From Parafrankia elaeagni (GTDB lineage Bacteria; Actinomycetota; Actinomycetes; Frankiales; Frankiaceae): a DNA stretch of 64,000 nucleotides. Shown one piece after another: positions 54,449-63,765 of the stretch (positions within the stretch are counted from its first letter, which is position 1; each line of letters begins with the position of its first letter). The notes under the pieces were generated by a model. The model saw only the letters and a program-made list of their open reading frames with translations, searched no databases and was not told where the DNA came from. Location of the stretch: contig NZ_KB893694.1 in assembly GCF_000374165.1 (NCBI RefSeq), forward strand, positions 62,100-126,099, in the 5' to 3' direction. Position numbers and translations under genes: made by a program.

Positions 54449-55420
54449 GTGGCGATCAGCTCAGGCGACCACACGGAGCCGGTCGGGCCGGGTCCGGCCG
54501 TCCGGCGTGCGGCGGTGCTGGGCGCACCGGTGGGGCACTCCCTCTCACCGGTGCTGCACATGTCCGCCTACGCGCGCCTGGGGTTGGCCGACTGGAGCTA
54601 CACCGCGATCGAGTGCGACGAGGCCGGGCTGCCGGCGATGCTGGACCGGCTGCGGACCGAGCCCGGCTGGGCCGGCGTCTCGCTGACCATGCCGCTCAAG
54701 ACGGCCGTCGTCGACCTGCTCGACGAGACCGACCCGACGGCGGCGCTGCTCGGCGCCGCGAACACGGTGGTGGTCCGGCCGGGCGGCCGGCTGGCCGGCT
54801 TCAACACCGACGTCGACGGCGTCGGCTACGCGCTGCGCCGGCTGCTGGGCCGCGCCGTGCCCGTCCAGCCACTGGTGCTCGGGGCGGGCGGGACGGCGCG
54901 GGCGGCGGTCGCGGCCCTCGCCCGGGCGGGTGCCGGCCGGGTCGCGATCGTCGCCCGCCGCCCGGGCTCGGTCTCCGAGCTGGTGGGGATCGGCGCCCGG
55001 CTCGGGGTCTCGGTCACCGCCCTGCCGTGGGGGATCCTCGCCGGTGGGATGCCCGCCGGTCCCGACCTGGTGATCTCCACCACGCCGGCCGGGGCGACGG
55101 ACATCCTGGCCCGGCATCCGTGGCCGGTCACCTGCCCGCTGCTGGAACTGCTCTACCACCCCTGGCCGACGGCCCTGGCCGCCGGCGCCTACCGGTCCGG
55201 CGCCCGGGTGGTCGGTGGCCTGGAGGTCCTGGTGGGGCAGGCGGTCGGGCAGGTCCGCCACTTCACCGGGCGCGCGGTGGACGAGGGCGCGCTGCTCGCC
55301 GCCGGACTGGCGGCACTGTCGTCGCGCCGCACCGGCCGCGTGGAGCTCGTGAGCGGCCCGGCCGCGGCGGGGGCGACGGGGTCGGCGGTGGATCCCGTGG
55401 TGACGGGACCCGGCGGATGA
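54449..55420 (+). CDS. aroE: shikimate dehydrogenase
   Basis: This 323-residue enzyme reduces 3-dehydroshikimate to shikimate with NADPH. The substrate-binding SLSPVLHMSAY is near residue 31, the catalytic-Lys region is TMPLKTAVVDLLDE, the NTDVDGVGY motif is intact, and the nucleotide-binding loop is VLGAGGTARAAV. The C-terminal third is shorter in recognised motifs, with an additional disordered tail. It begins three bases after mltG. GTG start with GGAGG upstream. Confidence 0.92.
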   Translation: MAISSGDHTEPVGPGPAVRRAAVLGAPVGHSLSPVLHMSAYARLGLADWSYTAIECDEAGLPAMLDRLRTEPGWAGVSLTMPLKTAVVDLLDETDPTAALLGAANTVVVRPGGRLAGFNTDVDGVGYALRRLLGRAVPVQPLVLGAGGTARAAVAALARAGAGRVAIVARRPGSVSELVGIGARLGVSVTALPWGILAGGMPAGPDLVISTTPAGATDILARHPWPVTCPLLELLYHPWPTALAAGAYRSGARVVGGLEVLVGQAVGQVRHFTGRAVDEGALLAAGLAALSSRRTGRVELVSGPAAAGATGSAVDPVVTGPGG

Positions 55421-55430
55421 GCGCCGGCGG

Positions 55431-56087
55431 ATGAGCCTGGTGACGGCCGCGGTGACTGCCTTGGCCGTCGGCTGTGCGGCGCTGCCGGTCGCGGCGCTGC
55501 CCGGGGTCGTCGGTTCCTTCGAACCGGCGGACGGCCGGCCGCCCCGGCGGGCGGTGCCCTCAGGTCCCGCGCTGGCCGCGATCACCCTGGGCCTGCTCGC
55601 GGCCGTGGCCGCGGTGATCTACCCGCATACCGGCCGGCTGCCCGCCTACCTGTACCTGACCGTCGTCGGCGTGCTGCTCGCCGCCGTCGACCTGCGGGTG
55701 CACCGGCTGCCCGACCGGATCGTGCTGCCCTCCTACGCCGTGCTGGCCGTCCTGCTCGCGCTGCCCACGCTGGGCGAGGACGCACCGGGGCGCTGGTCGC
55801 GGGCGGTGGTCGCCGGAGCGGTGGCCTGGCTGTTGTACGGGGGGCTGCGGCTCCTCCCGGGCGCCGGGCTCGGGCGCGGGGACGTGAAGCTCGCCGGGTT
55901 GCTCGGCATGGCGGTGGGCTGGCTGGGCTGGCCGGCCGTCGCGGTCTGGTTCGTCGCGACGACCCTGCTCTCCGGGCTGGTGGCGATGGCGCTGCTGCTC
56001 CTGCGCCGGGTGTCCCGGCGTGATCCGATCGCCTACGGCCCGTTTCTGCTCACCGGTGCTCTGGTCGCGGTGCTGTGCACGGGATGA
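55431..56087 (+). CDS. type IV prepilin peptidase (A24 family)
   Basis: The 218-residue protein has about seven membrane segments and the two catalytic Asp motifs of this aspartic peptidase family: VDLRVHRLPDRIVLPSY (first Asp in the AAVDLRVHRLP region, about residue 86) and GRGDVKLAG (about residue 150). The N-terminal zinc-Cys region of bifunctional PilD is absent, so it probably cleaves but does not methylate prepilins. No pilin genes lie in the window. It is embedded among shikimate genes, starting 10 bases after aroE. Confidence 0.85.
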   Translation: MSLVTAAVTALAVGCAALPVAALPGVVGSFEPADGRPPRRAVPSGPALAAITLGLLAAVAAVIYPHTGRLPAYLYLTVVGVLLAAVDLRVHRLPDRIVLPSYAVLAVLLALPTLGEDAPGRWSRAVVAGAVAWLLYGGLRLLPGAGLGRGDVKLAGLLGMAVGWLGWPAVAVWFVATTLLSGLVAMALLLLRRVSRRDPIAYGPFLLTGALVAVLCTG

Positions 56088-56253
56088 GTGAGGGATGAGC
56101 GAGGAATCACCGGGATGACCGGGATGGCCACGACCGCCGCTGGCCCGCTGTGGGTGGGCCTGGGTCGGTTTGGGCTGGCCTGGCCGGTCGATCCGCTTCG
56201 GTGCGAGGTCCGGCGGTCGTGCGGGGGCTGCCCGCCGTGAAAGACTGGGTGAC

Positions 56254-57438
56254 ATGGTGCGCTGGTTGACGGCGGGGGAGTCGCATGGTCCCGCTCTGGT
56301 CGCGACGGTCGAGGGGCTGCCCGCGGGCATCGCGGTGACCCGGGCGGAGATCGGTGCCGAGCTGGCCCGTCGCCGTCTCGGCCATGGCCGCGGCGCGCGG
56401 ATGAAGTTCGAGCGCGACGAGATCGAGCTGCTCGGTGGAATGCGCCACGGCGTGACCATCGGCGGCCCGGTCAGCATCGTCGTCCGCAACACCGAGTGGC
56501 CCAAGTGGGATCGGGTCATGTCGCCCGATCCGGTCGACGCCGAGGAGCTGGCGGGGCTCGGCCGCAACGCGCCGCTGACCCGCCCGCGGCCCGGCCACGC
56601 CGACCTGGCCGGCATGCAGAAGTACGGCTTCGACGACGCGCGGCCGGTCCTGGAGCGCGCGAGCGCACGGGAGACCGCCGCCCGGGTGGCGCTCGGCACG
56701 GTCGCCAAGGCGTTCCTGCAGCAGGCGTACGGCATCGAGATCGTCTCGCACGTCGTCGCGATCGGCGCGGCCGAGGTGCCCCCGGGCACGCCTGCGCCGG
56801 TGTCGCTGGCCGCGGTCGACGCCGATCCGGTGCGCTGTGCCGACCCGGCCGCGAGCGCACGCATGATCGCCGAGATCGACGCTGCCCACCGCGACGCGGA
56901 CACGCTCGGCGGCATCGTCGAGGTGCTCGCCTACGGCTGCCCGCCAGGGCTGGGGAGCTACGTCCACGGTGACCGCCGGCTCGACGCGCGGATCGCGGCC
57001 GAGCTCATGGGTATCCAGGCGATCAAGGGCGTCGAGTTCGGCGACGGCTTCCTCACCGCCCGGCGGCGCGGCTCGGTCGCGCACGACGAGATCGAGCCCC
57101 TCGACGGGCCGGGCATGCGGGTGCGGCGGTCCAGCGACCGCGCCGGCGGGGTCGAGGGCGGCATGACGACTGGTGAGCCGCTGCGCGTCCGTGCCGCGAT
57201 GAAGCCGATCTCCACCCTGTCACGGCCGCTCGCGACGATCGACGTGGCCACCGGCGACCCGGCTGTGGCCATCGCCCAGCGGTCCGACGTCTGCGCCGTT
57301 CCCGCGGCCGGAGTCGTGGCCGAGGCCATGGTCGCCCTGGTGCTCGCCGGCTCGGCGCTGGAGAAGTTCGGCGGCGATTCGGTCGAGGAGTCCCGGCGCA
57401 ACTGCGAGGCCTACCTCAAGTCGTTGGCGGTGCGCTGA
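56254..57438 (+). CDS. aroC: chorismate synthase
   Basis: The 394-residue enzyme makes chorismate from EPSP using reduced FMN. Conserved segments are [21 protein letters not shown] near the N-terminus, the central [20 protein letters not shown] and [15 protein letters not shown]-terminal segments [17 protein letters not shown] and [17 protein letters not shown] are typical. The ATG is used; a GTG one codon later is an alternative. It leads aroC-aroK-aroB, with two-base and one-base junctions. Confidence 0.97.
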   Translation: MVRWLTAGESHGPALVATVEGLPAGIAVTRAEIGAELARRRLGHGRGARMKFERDEIELLGGMRHGVTIGGPVSIVVRNTEWPKWDRVMSPDPVDAEELAGLGRNAPLTRPRPGHADLAGMQKYGFDDARPVLERASARETAARVALGTVAKAFLQQAYGIEIVSHVVAIGAAEVPPGTPAPVSLAAVDADPVRCADPAASARMIAEIDAAHRDADTLGGIVEVLAYGCPPGLGSYVHGDRRLDARIAAELMGIQAIKGVEFGDGFLTARRRGSVAHDEIEPLDGPGMRVRRSSDRAGGVEGGMTTGEPLRVRAAMKPISTLSRPLATIDVATGDPAVAIAQRSDVCAVPAAGVVAEAMVALVLAGSALEKFGGDSVEESRRNCEAYLKSLAVR

Positions 57439-57440
57439 CC

Positions 57441-58085
57441 ATGCGGACCGGAAACAACGCGCCGCACGCGCCGCACGCGCCGCACGCGCCGGGCGAGGCG
57501 CTGCACCCGGTGGCCGACTCGTCGCGTCCGGTCGACTCCGCGCCGCGGATGCCGCGGCCGGAGGCGGGAGTCGGCCCGGCCGCCGTGCTGGTCGGCGCGC
57601 CCGGGGCGGGCAAGAGCACGGTCGGCATGGCCCTCGCGCAGCGCCTCGGGGTGGCGTTCCGCGACACCGACGCGGACGTCGAGGCGACCCTCGGGATGAG
57701 CGTCTCCGACGTCTTCCTCGAACACGGCGAGGAGTACTTCCGCGCGGCTGAGCGCACCGCGGTGCTGGTCGCCCTCGACGAGCACGCGGGAGTGCTCGCT
57801 CTCGGCGGCGGCGCGGTGCTCGACGCCGAGGTACGCGCGGCCCTGGCCCGGCACTGGGTCGTCTATCTCGATGTCAGCGCGTCCGACGCCGCGCGGCGGG
57901 TCGGGCTGGCCCGTGACCGGCCGCTCCTGGTGGAGGGCCCACGCACGCGGCTGGCCGCCCTGCTGAAGGCCCGCCGCCCGCTCTACGAGGAGGTTGCCGC
58001 GATCACGGTCGACACCGGCGCCCTCGGCGTCGAGGAGGTCGTCGCCCAGATCCTGGTCGAACATGCGGGAAGGGCGAGCCGCTGA
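57441..58085 (+). CDS. aroK: shikimate kinase
   Basis: The 214-residue kinase phosphorylates shikimate. The Walker A loop is [12 protein letters not shown] (about residues 52-63), DTDADVEA follows, and the substrate-binding region is ALGGGAVL. It has about 45 extra N-terminal residues beginning with a 9-bp tandem repeat that encodes [11 protein letters not shown], which suggests a later true start; in-frame alternatives were not resolved. The stop codon overlaps aroB by one base. Confidence 0.94.
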   Translation: MRTGNNAPHAPHAPHAPGEALHPVADSSRPVDSAPRMPRPEAGVGPAAVLVGAPGAGKSTVGMALAQRLGVAFRDTDADVEATLGMSVSDVFLEHGEEYFRAAERTAVLVALDEHAGVLALGGGAVLDAEVRAALARHWVVYLDVSASDAARRVGLARDRPLLVEGPRTRLAALLKARRPLYEEVAAITVDTGALGVEEVVAQILVEHAGRASR

Positions 58086-59200
58086 TGTCGGCGACGAAGG
58101 TTTCCGACGTGGTCCGGATCCGGGTCGCCCCGGCCGGTGACCGACCGTACGAGGTTGCGCTGGGTGAAGGCGTGCTCGGCGAGCTGCGGCCCCTGGTGGC
58201 GGGGCGGACCCGTGTGGCGGTCATCCATCCGCGGGCGCTGCGCACCACCGCTGCCTCGGTCGTCGCCGAGCTGCGCGGCGACGCCGGCGTCGAGGCCCAC
58301 GTGATCGAGGTCCCCGACGGTGAGGAGGCCAAGCAGCTGCGGATCGCGGGCACCTGCTGGGACACGCTCGGCCGGCTCGGTTTCACCCGGGACGACCTGG
58401 TCATCGGCCTGGGCGGCGGCACCACCACCGACCTCGCCGGCTATGTCGCCGCCAGCTGGCTGCGAGGCGTCGACGTCATCCAGGTGCCGACAACGCTGCT
58501 CGGGATGGTTGATGCCGCCGTCGGCGGCAAGACCGGGATCGACATCGACGCCGGCAAGAACCTGGTCGGTGCGTTCCACCAGCCGCTGGCCGTGCTCTGC
58601 GACCTGGCCGTTCTGGGCTCGTTGCCCGCGGTGGAGGTCCAGGCCGGTCTCGCCGAGGTCGTGAAGGCCGGGTTCATCGCCGATCCGCGCATCCTTGACC
58701 TGCTGGAGGCCGATCCCACCGGGGCGGCGCACCTGCCGGAACTGGTGGAGCGCTCGATCAGGGTCAAGGCGGAGGTCGTCTCCGGCGATCCGCGCGAGGC
58801 GGGCCGTCGCGAGATCCTCAACTACGGTCACACGCTGGCCCACGCGATCGAGAAGGTCGAGAAGTTCACCTGGCGGCACGGTGCCGCGGTGTCTGTCGGC
58901 CTGGTGTTCGCGGCCGAGCTCTCCCGCCGGGTCGCGGGCCTGGACAACGCCACCGCCGCCCGGCACCGCGACATTCTGCGGGCGATCGGCCTCCCCGTGG
59001 AATACCGCGAGGACCGCTGGCCACAGCTGCTCGACGCCATGCGGGTGGACAAGAAGACGCGCGGGCGGCGCCTGCGGTTCGTCGTCCTGGAGTCGCTGGG
59101 GCAGACCCGCGCCTTCGACGGCGCGGAGCCGGACCTGCTGCTCGCCGTGTACGCCGCCGCCGTGGCTCCCGGCGGCGGCGTACACGCGGCTGGCGCCTGA
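58085..59200 (+). CDS. aroB: 3-dehydroquinate synthase
   Basis: The 371-residue enzyme converts DAHP to 3-dehydroquinate with NAD and zinc. Family motifs include [53 protein letters not shown], and the metal-ligand segment [17 protein letters not shown]. Length is standard. It is the last gene of the aro run and ends just before a strong bidirectional terminator. Confidence 0.97.
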   Translation: MSATKVSDVVRIRVAPAGDRPYEVALGEGVLGELRPLVAGRTRVAVIHPRALRTTAASVVAELRGDAGVEAHVIEVPDGEEAKQLRIAGTCWDTLGRLGFTRDDLVIGLGGGTTTDLAGYVAASWLRGVDVIQVPTTLLGMVDAAVGGKTGIDIDAGKNLVGAFHQPLAVLCDLAVLGSLPAVEVQAGLAEVVKAGFIADPRILDLLEADPTGAAHLPELVERSIRVKAEVVSGDPREAGRREILNYGHTLAHAIEKVEKFTWRHGAAVSVGLVFAAELSRRVAGLDNATAARHRDILRAIGLPVEYREDRWPQLLDAMRVDKKTRGRRLRFVVLESLGQTRAFDGAEPDLLLAVYAAAVAPGGGVHAAGA

Positions 59201-59207
59201 CCTTCCT

Positions 59208-59258
59208 GCTCTCCTGCCTCCACCCGCCGGTGGATCCGGCGGGTGGAGGCAGGAGAGC
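59208..59258. terminator. strong bidirectional terminator between aroB and ABM gene
   Basis: A perfect 23-bp stem beginning GCTCTCCTGCCTCC closes over the loop TGGAT. It lies between convergent genes (aroB ends 7 bases before, the ABM stop is 3 bases after) and very likely serves both. Confidence 0.85.
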
Positions 59259-59261
59259 GGC

Positions 59262-59549
59262 TCAGGTGAGCGAGCGGGCCAGCTCGGCGTCGTACTCGGC
59301 CACCGATGCGGAGATCATCACCGTGTTCTGTTCCTCGGTGGGCCCACTGCCGCGGAAGGCCTCGACCGCCTCCCGCGTCTCCCAGCGTTCGAAGACGTTG
59401 ATGCGCCCCGGATCGGTGAGGTCGGGGGAGATGGCGAAGTCGAGGCACCCCGAGGCAGCGCGCGCCTGCCGCACGATCTCGGTACAGCCGGCGAGATAGC
59501 GCTCTCGCCGGGCGGGGTCGACGAGGAGCTGTCCGGCCACAATGATCAT
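59262..59549 (-). CDS. antibiotic biosynthesis monooxygenase (ABM) domain protein
   Basis: The 95-residue protein is a single ABM/ferredoxin-like domain: IIVAGQLLVDPARRERYLAG, then ASGCLDFAISPDL and INVFERWETREAVEAF. Such small dimeric proteins range from cofactor-free quinone monooxygenases to haem-binding relatives. Substrate is unknown. The ATG has a GGAGGG site seven bases upstream. Confidence 0.9.
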   Translation of the reverse strand: MIIVAGQLLVDPARRERYLAGCTEIVRQARAASGCLDFAISPDLTDPGRINVFERWETREAVEAFRGSGPTEEQNTVMISASVAEYDAELARSLT

Positions 59550-59785
59550 GGTTTCACCCTCCTGGTCGTGAAGGTCGACGACCTGTGAGTGCAGACTCTC
59601 CACCGTGCCGGAACTCATCCCTGGCGGGGACTGCAGTGGGCCCGGGACGCGACCGCCCGGGCTGTCGAGCGGTCGCGGACGGGATCTGTAGACTTTGCCG
59701 CGGCCTGAAACGGTGACGAGCGACGGCTGGCAGGCGAGTACGGATCGATCTGCCGGGCGGCGACCGGAACGGAGAGACACGCGCA

Positions 59786-60349
59786 GTGGCGACAACGAAC
59801 GACCTGAAGAACGGCATGACGCTCGATATCGACGGGGTGTTGTGGAACGTCGTCGGATTCCAGCACGTCAAGCCGGGCAAGGGCGGGGCGTTCGTCCGGA
59901 CGACGCTGAAGAACGTGCTGACCGGCAAAGTCGTCGACCGGACCTTCAACGCCGGGATCAAGGTGGACGTCGCGACCGTCGACCGCCGAGAGATGACCTA
60001 TCTGTACCGGGACGGCGCCGACTTCGTGTTCATGGACAGCGAGTCCTACGACCAGATCCCGGTTCCGCCGGGCGTGGTGGGCGGCGTCGCCGACTACATG
60101 CTGGAGAACACGATCGCGACCGTGGCGCTGCACGACGACGCGCCGCTCTACGTGGAGCTCCCGGCCAGCGTCGAACTGACGATCTCCGAGACCGAGCCCG
60201 GCGTCCAGGGCGACCGGTCGACCGGCGGGACGAAGCCGGCGACCCTCGAGACGGGCGCCAGCATCCAGGTGCCGCTGTTCATCACGACCGGTGAGAAGGT
60301 CAAGGTGGACACCCGCGACGGTCGTTATCTCGGTCGGGTGACGAGCTGA
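59786..60349 (+). CDS. efp: translation elongation factor P
   Basis: The 187-residue factor relieves ribosome stalling at polyproline. Domain I begins [20 protein letters not shown] and carries the modification loop [11 protein letters not shown] (Lys about K34, unmodified in many actinobacteria). Domains II and III follow, ending [17 protein letters not shown]. Start is GTG. A TAGACT hexamer about 95 bases upstream could be its -10. The efp-nusB pair is conserved. Confidence 0.96.
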   Translation: MATTNDLKNGMTLDIDGVLWNVVGFQHVKPGKGGAFVRTTLKNVLTGKVVDRTFNAGIKVDVATVDRREMTYLYRDGADFVFMDSESYDQIPVPPGVVGGVADYMLENTIATVALHDDAPLYVELPASVELTISETEPGVQGDRSTGGTKPATLETGASIQVPLFITTGEKVKVDTRDGRYLGRVTS

Positions 60350-60885
60350 GCGCCAGGTCCAAGGCGCGGAAACGCGCTCTTGACATTCTGTATGAGGCGG
60401 ACCTGCGTTCGGTGCGGCCGATGGAGACCCTGGCCGCCCGGCGGGCACAGTCGGATCCTCCAGTCCCCGACTACGCATCCGACCTGGTCGAGGGTGTGGT
60501 CTCGCACCTGGCGGAGATCGACGGCCATATCGCCCGTTTCGCGCAGGGCTGGTCGCTGGACCGGATGCCTCCGGTCGATCGCAACATCCTGCGGATCGCA
60601 GTCCTGGAACTGTTCTGGCGTGGGGACGTACCGGACGGCGTCGTGATCGACGAAGCGGTGAGGCTGGCCAAGACCATCTCGACCGACCGCTCACCGGCGT
60701 TCGTGAACGGCCTGCTGGCCAGCCTGTTGCAGGAGAAGCCGGCGGCGGGCGGCCCGGCGACCGGGTACGGAAGTGCCCCCGGCCCCGCCGCTGCCGATCC
60801 GGCTGGCGACGGTGACGCCGCGGCCGGAGACGACCGGGATGCGGCCGGCGGCACGGTGCTGCGGGCGGAGACTGCCGAGGGCTGA
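60346..60885 (+). CDS. nusB: transcription antitermination factor NusB, apparent CTG start
   Basis: The 179-residue protein binds boxA RNA with S10 in rRNA antitermination. The NusB N-terminal helix ([20 protein letters not shown]) is encoded upstream of the first ATG or GTG, and the frame between an in-frame stop at 60292 and there has no ATG, GTG or TTG. The CTG at 60346, overlapping efp's stop as CTGA, is the only fitting start and gives a normal N-terminus. Later motifs are [18 protein letters not shown] and [16 protein letters not shown] later GTG at 60412 would delete the first helix. The C-terminal tail is acidic and disordered. Confidence 0.85.
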   Translation: MSARSKARKRALDILYEADLRSVRPMETLAARRAQSDPPVPDYASDLVEGVVSHLAEIDGHIARFAQGWSLDRMPPVDRNILRIAVLELFWRGDVPDGVVIDEAVRLAKTISTDRSPAFVNGLLASLLQEKPAAGGPATGYGSAPGPAAADPAGDGDAAAGDDRDAAGGTVLRAETAEG

Positions 60886-60968
60886 GAGACTGCCGCGGGC
60901 TGATCGGCGGCGGGGCTCTGACAGGCGACGCGCTCTGTAGACGGGCCTGCCTGCCTGTCTCGCGGTGT

Positions 60969-60998
60969 CCCGGTACGTCACCGTGGTGACGTACCGGG
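60969..60998. terminator. bidirectional terminator between nusB and bldD
   Basis: A perfect 14-bp stem beginning CCCGGTACGTCACC with a 2-base formal loop (GT) lies between the convergent genes. No U tract follows. The preceding 60886-60968 shows nothing else. Confidence 0.7.
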
Positions 60999-61127
60999 TC
61001 CCCCCCAGAAAACCTGTGCTGTGCTGATACGGCGGTGCTGTGCTGGTCGGGCAGTGGTGCTGCTCAGCGGAGCTGTCCCGGTGGGCCGGCTGCTCCCGGT
61101 GCGTCGGGTGCGTCGGGTGCGGCTGGC

Positions 61128-61625
61128 CTAGGCGTCCGAGGCGGCGGGCTCGCTGCCCTGCTCGGGCGAAAGCACACCCCAGGACACGAGCTGCTCGGTG
61201 AGCTTGCTCGGGGACGTGTCGTAGATCACCGCGAGGGACCGAAGGTCCTCGTAGCGGATGGAGAGCACGCGCCCGTTGTAGTCGCCGCGCTGGCTCTGGA
61301 TCGTGGCCGCGTACCGCGCAAGCGGGCCGCCCTGCTCCTTCGGGACCTGCGCGAGGCGCTCGAGGTCGAGCACGATGCGCGGCGACTGCTCGAGAGGAGC
61401 GACGGTCGAGCCTTCGGGAAGGAGCTCACCGACCGGTACGCCGTAGAACTCGGCCAGCTCGGAGAGCCGCTGGACGGTGACGGCACGGTCACCCCGCTCG
61501 TAGGAGCCCACCACGACGGCCTTCCACCGACCGTGCGACTTCTCCTCGACGCCATGGAGCGAGAGCCCCTGCTGGGTGCGTATCGCGCGCAGCCGAGCAC
61601 CGAGCGCCTTCGCATAGTCGGACAT
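61128..61625 (-). CDS. bldD: BldD developmental regulator
   Basis: The 165-residue protein is highly similar to Streptomyces BldD as I recall it: N-terminal HTH with LRAIRTQQGLSLHGVEEKS, GRWKAVVVGSYERGDRAVTV, and a C-terminal domain with RYAATIQSQRGDYNGRVLSI. In Streptomyces BldD binds tetrameric c-di-GMP through a C-terminal RGD-x8-RxxD motif and represses development genes. Here RGDYNGRVLSIRYED matches that signature. It is divergent from the pyr operon. The ATG is chosen; a GTG at 61637 would add four residues. Confidence 0.95.
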   Translation of the reverse strand: MSDYAKALGARLRAIRTQQGLSLHGVEEKSHGRWKAVVVGSYERGDRAVTVQRLSELAEFYGVPVGELLPEGSTVAPLEQSPRIVLDLERLAQVPKEQGGPLARYAATIQSQRGDYNGRVLSIRYEDLRSLAVIYDTSPSKLTEQLVSWGVLSPEQGSEPAASDA

Positions 61626-62087
61626 CGAAGTGCCCACTCCTGTCGTGGTCGATCACTTGGAACCGGGGCTCGTGCCGCCGGCGGTTACCGATAGTAGTGC
61701 CCGCCAGGTTGCGACTCGACACCCGGGGGGTCGTGTCGCCTCTTTCTTTGTACCACTTTCTGTAGCCCTCTGGTCGCGGCTGGCATTAGCGCCGTCGGTA
61801 CTTCCTGGCTGAAGAGTGAACGGGTGCGCGTCGTCTAACTGTGGTGACGTGTAGTGACGATTAGCGTCCTCGGTATGCGGAGCATCGTGATTCGAGTCAC
61901 TCTCAGCGACGATCGGCCGTGGCCGACGGATGGCGAGGACGAACCCGTCCGTATTGGGACGACGTCCGTCGCAGTCGCGGCCCTCAGGCCTGCCTGACCC
62001 GCTTCGCGGCCCCTGACCTGGCTGGTACCGTCGCGTTGACCGCTCCTTTAAGGACCGTCCCGTGAGGCGGGGAAGGAGGGACACCTC
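61626..62087. other. 462-base divergent region, bldD / pyrR
   Basis: This spacer holds the bldD promoter and the pyr promoter and leader. GC falls around 61735-61770. I see a TACCGT hexamer at 62026-62031 that could be the pyr -10, placing transcription start near 62040 and giving a short leader. The bldD promoter was not resolved. Confidence 0.4.
62047..62080 (+). promoter_or_regulatory. PyrR-binding leader with overlapping ribosome binding site
   Basis: The segment 62056-62069 reads CGTCCCGTGAGGCG and matches the PyrR RNA-binding consensus ARUCCNGNGAGGYU at all positions except the first and last. It can fold into a hairpin (CCGTCCC...GGCGGGG), just before the GGAAGGAGGG ribosome binding site. 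In mycobacteria PyrR represses translation through such a site when UMP is high. No transcription-terminator hairpin is evident, so a translational mode is likely. Confidence 0.75.
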
Positions 62088-62792
62088 GTGGCTGCGGCCG
62101 CGCAAGGCGACCCTGCCCGGAACACGTCCGGGCGACCGGCGGGGAAGGCAGCCCGCCCCCGGGACGGGGCCGGCGTCGATCCGGGTGTCGCACCTGTCGC
62201 AACCGGCGCACCCGTCGCAACCGGCCGGCCCGGTGACAGTGAGCAGCCGGGCGCCATCCGCACCGTGCTCTCCGCCGCCGACATGAACCGTGTGGTCAGC
62301 CGGATGGCCCATCAGGTGCTGGAGAAGACCTCCGGTGGTGACGGAGTGGTGCTGCTCGGCATCCCGACACGGGGGGTTCCCCTCGCCCACCGGCTTGCCC
62401 GCCGGGTCACCGACGTCGAGGGCGTGAGCCTCCCCGTCGGCTCGCTGGATCCGACGATGTACCGGGACGACCTCCGGCTGCGGGGCGTGCGCCCCCTGGA
62501 GGTGACCGAGATCCCCGACTGCGGTGTGGACGGGATGGTCGTCGTTCTTGTTGACGACGTCCTCTATTCCGGCCGCACCGTGCGGGCCGCGCTCGACGCA
62601 CTCTCCGCCTACGGAAGGCCCCGCGCGGTACAGCTTGCCGTCCTCGTCGACCGGGGTCACCGCGAGCTGCCTATCCGCGCCGACTACGTGGGGAAGAACA
62701 TGCCCACCTCGCGCCGTGAGTCGGTGGCTGTCCGCCTCCGTGAGGTCGACGACCTGGACGCCGTGTGCATCGTCTCTCCGGACGCACCGTGA
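62088..62792 (+). CDS. pyrR: pyrimidine operon regulator PyrR / uracil phosphoribosyltransferase
   Basis: The 234-residue protein has the PRT fold, with the PRPP-binding motif [36 protein letters not shown] and [16 protein letters not shown] are typical PyrR segments. It binds the operon leader RNA in response to UMP and may also make UMP from uracil. About 58 extra residues of low-complexity sequence precede the fold; the GTG start is supported by the ribosome site, though a start further in cannot be excluded. Confidence 0.94.
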   Translation: MAAAAQGDPARNTSGRPAGKAARPRDGAGVDPGVAPVATGAPVATGRPGDSEQPGAIRTVLSAADMNRVVSRMAHQVLEKTSGGDGVVLLGIPTRGVPLAHRLARRVTDVEGVSLPVGSLDPTMYRDDLRLRGVRPLEVTEIPDCGVDGMVVVLVDDVLYSGRTVRAALDALSAYGRPRAVQLAVLVDRGHRELPIRADYVGKNMPTSRRESVAVRLREVDDLDAVCIVSPDAP

Positions 62793-62832
62793 CGGCACGG
62801 GGCTGGGCTCACCCGGGTGCCGGGAGGTGGCT

Positions 62833-63765
62833 GTGAAACGCCATCTTCTCTCGACCGCCGACCTGGAGCTGGCCGACGCGGTGCTGGTGCTCGACACCGC
62901 GGACCGGATGGCGCGGATTGCCGATGCCCCGGTCCGCAAGCTGCCGACGCTGCGTGGCCGGACCGTCGTCAATCTGTTCTTCGAGGATTCCACCCGTACC
63001 CGCACGTCCTTCGAGGTAGCCGCCAAGAGGCTGTCGGCCGATGTGATCAATTTTTCGGCCCGGGGGTCAAGCGTGTCGAAGGGCGAGAGCCTGAAGGACA
63101 CGGCGCAGACCCTCGAGGCGATGGGCGCCGACGCGGTGGTCTGCCGGCACCCGGCCAGCGGCGCGCCGCACCGCCTCGCCTCCTGGGTACAGGGCAGCGT
63201 CGTGAACGCCGGCGACGGCACGCACGAGCACCCCACCCAGGCCCTGCTGGACGCCTTCACGATCCGCCGCCGGCTCGGCCGTCTCGAAGGCCTCGCCGTC
63301 ACGATCGTCGGGGACGTCCTGCACTCGCGGGTGGCGCGGTCCAACATCTGGCTGCTGACGACCCTGGGCGCGCACGTCACCGTGGTGGCCCCGCCGACCC
63401 TCATCCCGCTGGGTATCTCCGGCTGGCCGGTGGAGGTCTCCTACGACCTCGACGCCGTCCTGCCCAAGAGCGACGTCGTCATGATGCTGAGGGTGCAGCG
63501 GGAGCGGATGTCCGCGGCCTTCTTCCCCTCCGAGCGGGAGTACAGCCGCCGGTACGGCCTCGACGCCGACCGCGCGGCGCTGATGCCCGACCACGCCCTG
63601 GTCATGCACCCGGGCCCGATGGTCCGCGGAATGGAGATCGCGTCCTCCGTGGCCGACTCGCCGCGCTCGACGGTGGTCGAACAGGTGGCCAACGGGATCA
63701 GTGTGCGGATGGCGGTCCTCTACCTGCTGCTGGGCGGCAGCGGCACCGAACGGGAGTCCTCATGA
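62833..63765 (+). CDS. pyrB: aspartate carbamoyltransferase catalytic subunit
   Basis: The 310-residue enzyme forms carbamoyl-aspartate in pyrimidine synthesis. The carbamoyl-phosphate motif is [19 protein letters not shown], with [19 protein letters not shown] and [12 protein letters not shown] following. The aspartate-binding segment is [12 protein letters not shown]. Start is GTG with GGAGG upstream. It overlaps pyrC by four bases (ATGA). Confidence 0.97.
   Translation: MKRHLLSTADLELADAVLVLDTADRMARIADAPVRKLPTLRGRTVVNLFFEDSTRTRTSFEVAAKRLSADVINFSARGSSVSKGESLKDTAQTLEAMGADAVVCRHPASGAPHRLASWVQGSVVNAGDGTHEHPTQALLDAFTIRRRLGRLEGLAVTIVGDVLHSRVARSNIWLLTTLGAHVTVVAPPTLIPLGISGWPVEVSYDLDAVLPKSDVVMMLRVQRERMSAAFFPSEREYSRRYGLDADRAALMPDHALVMHPGPMVRGMEIASSVADSPRSTVVEQVANGISVRMAVLYLLLGGSGTERESS

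Noticed and set aside
61860-61930. Possible tRNA-like segment containing GATTCGAG
   Set aside because: No acceptor stem, anticodon arm or D-arm could be drawn around it.
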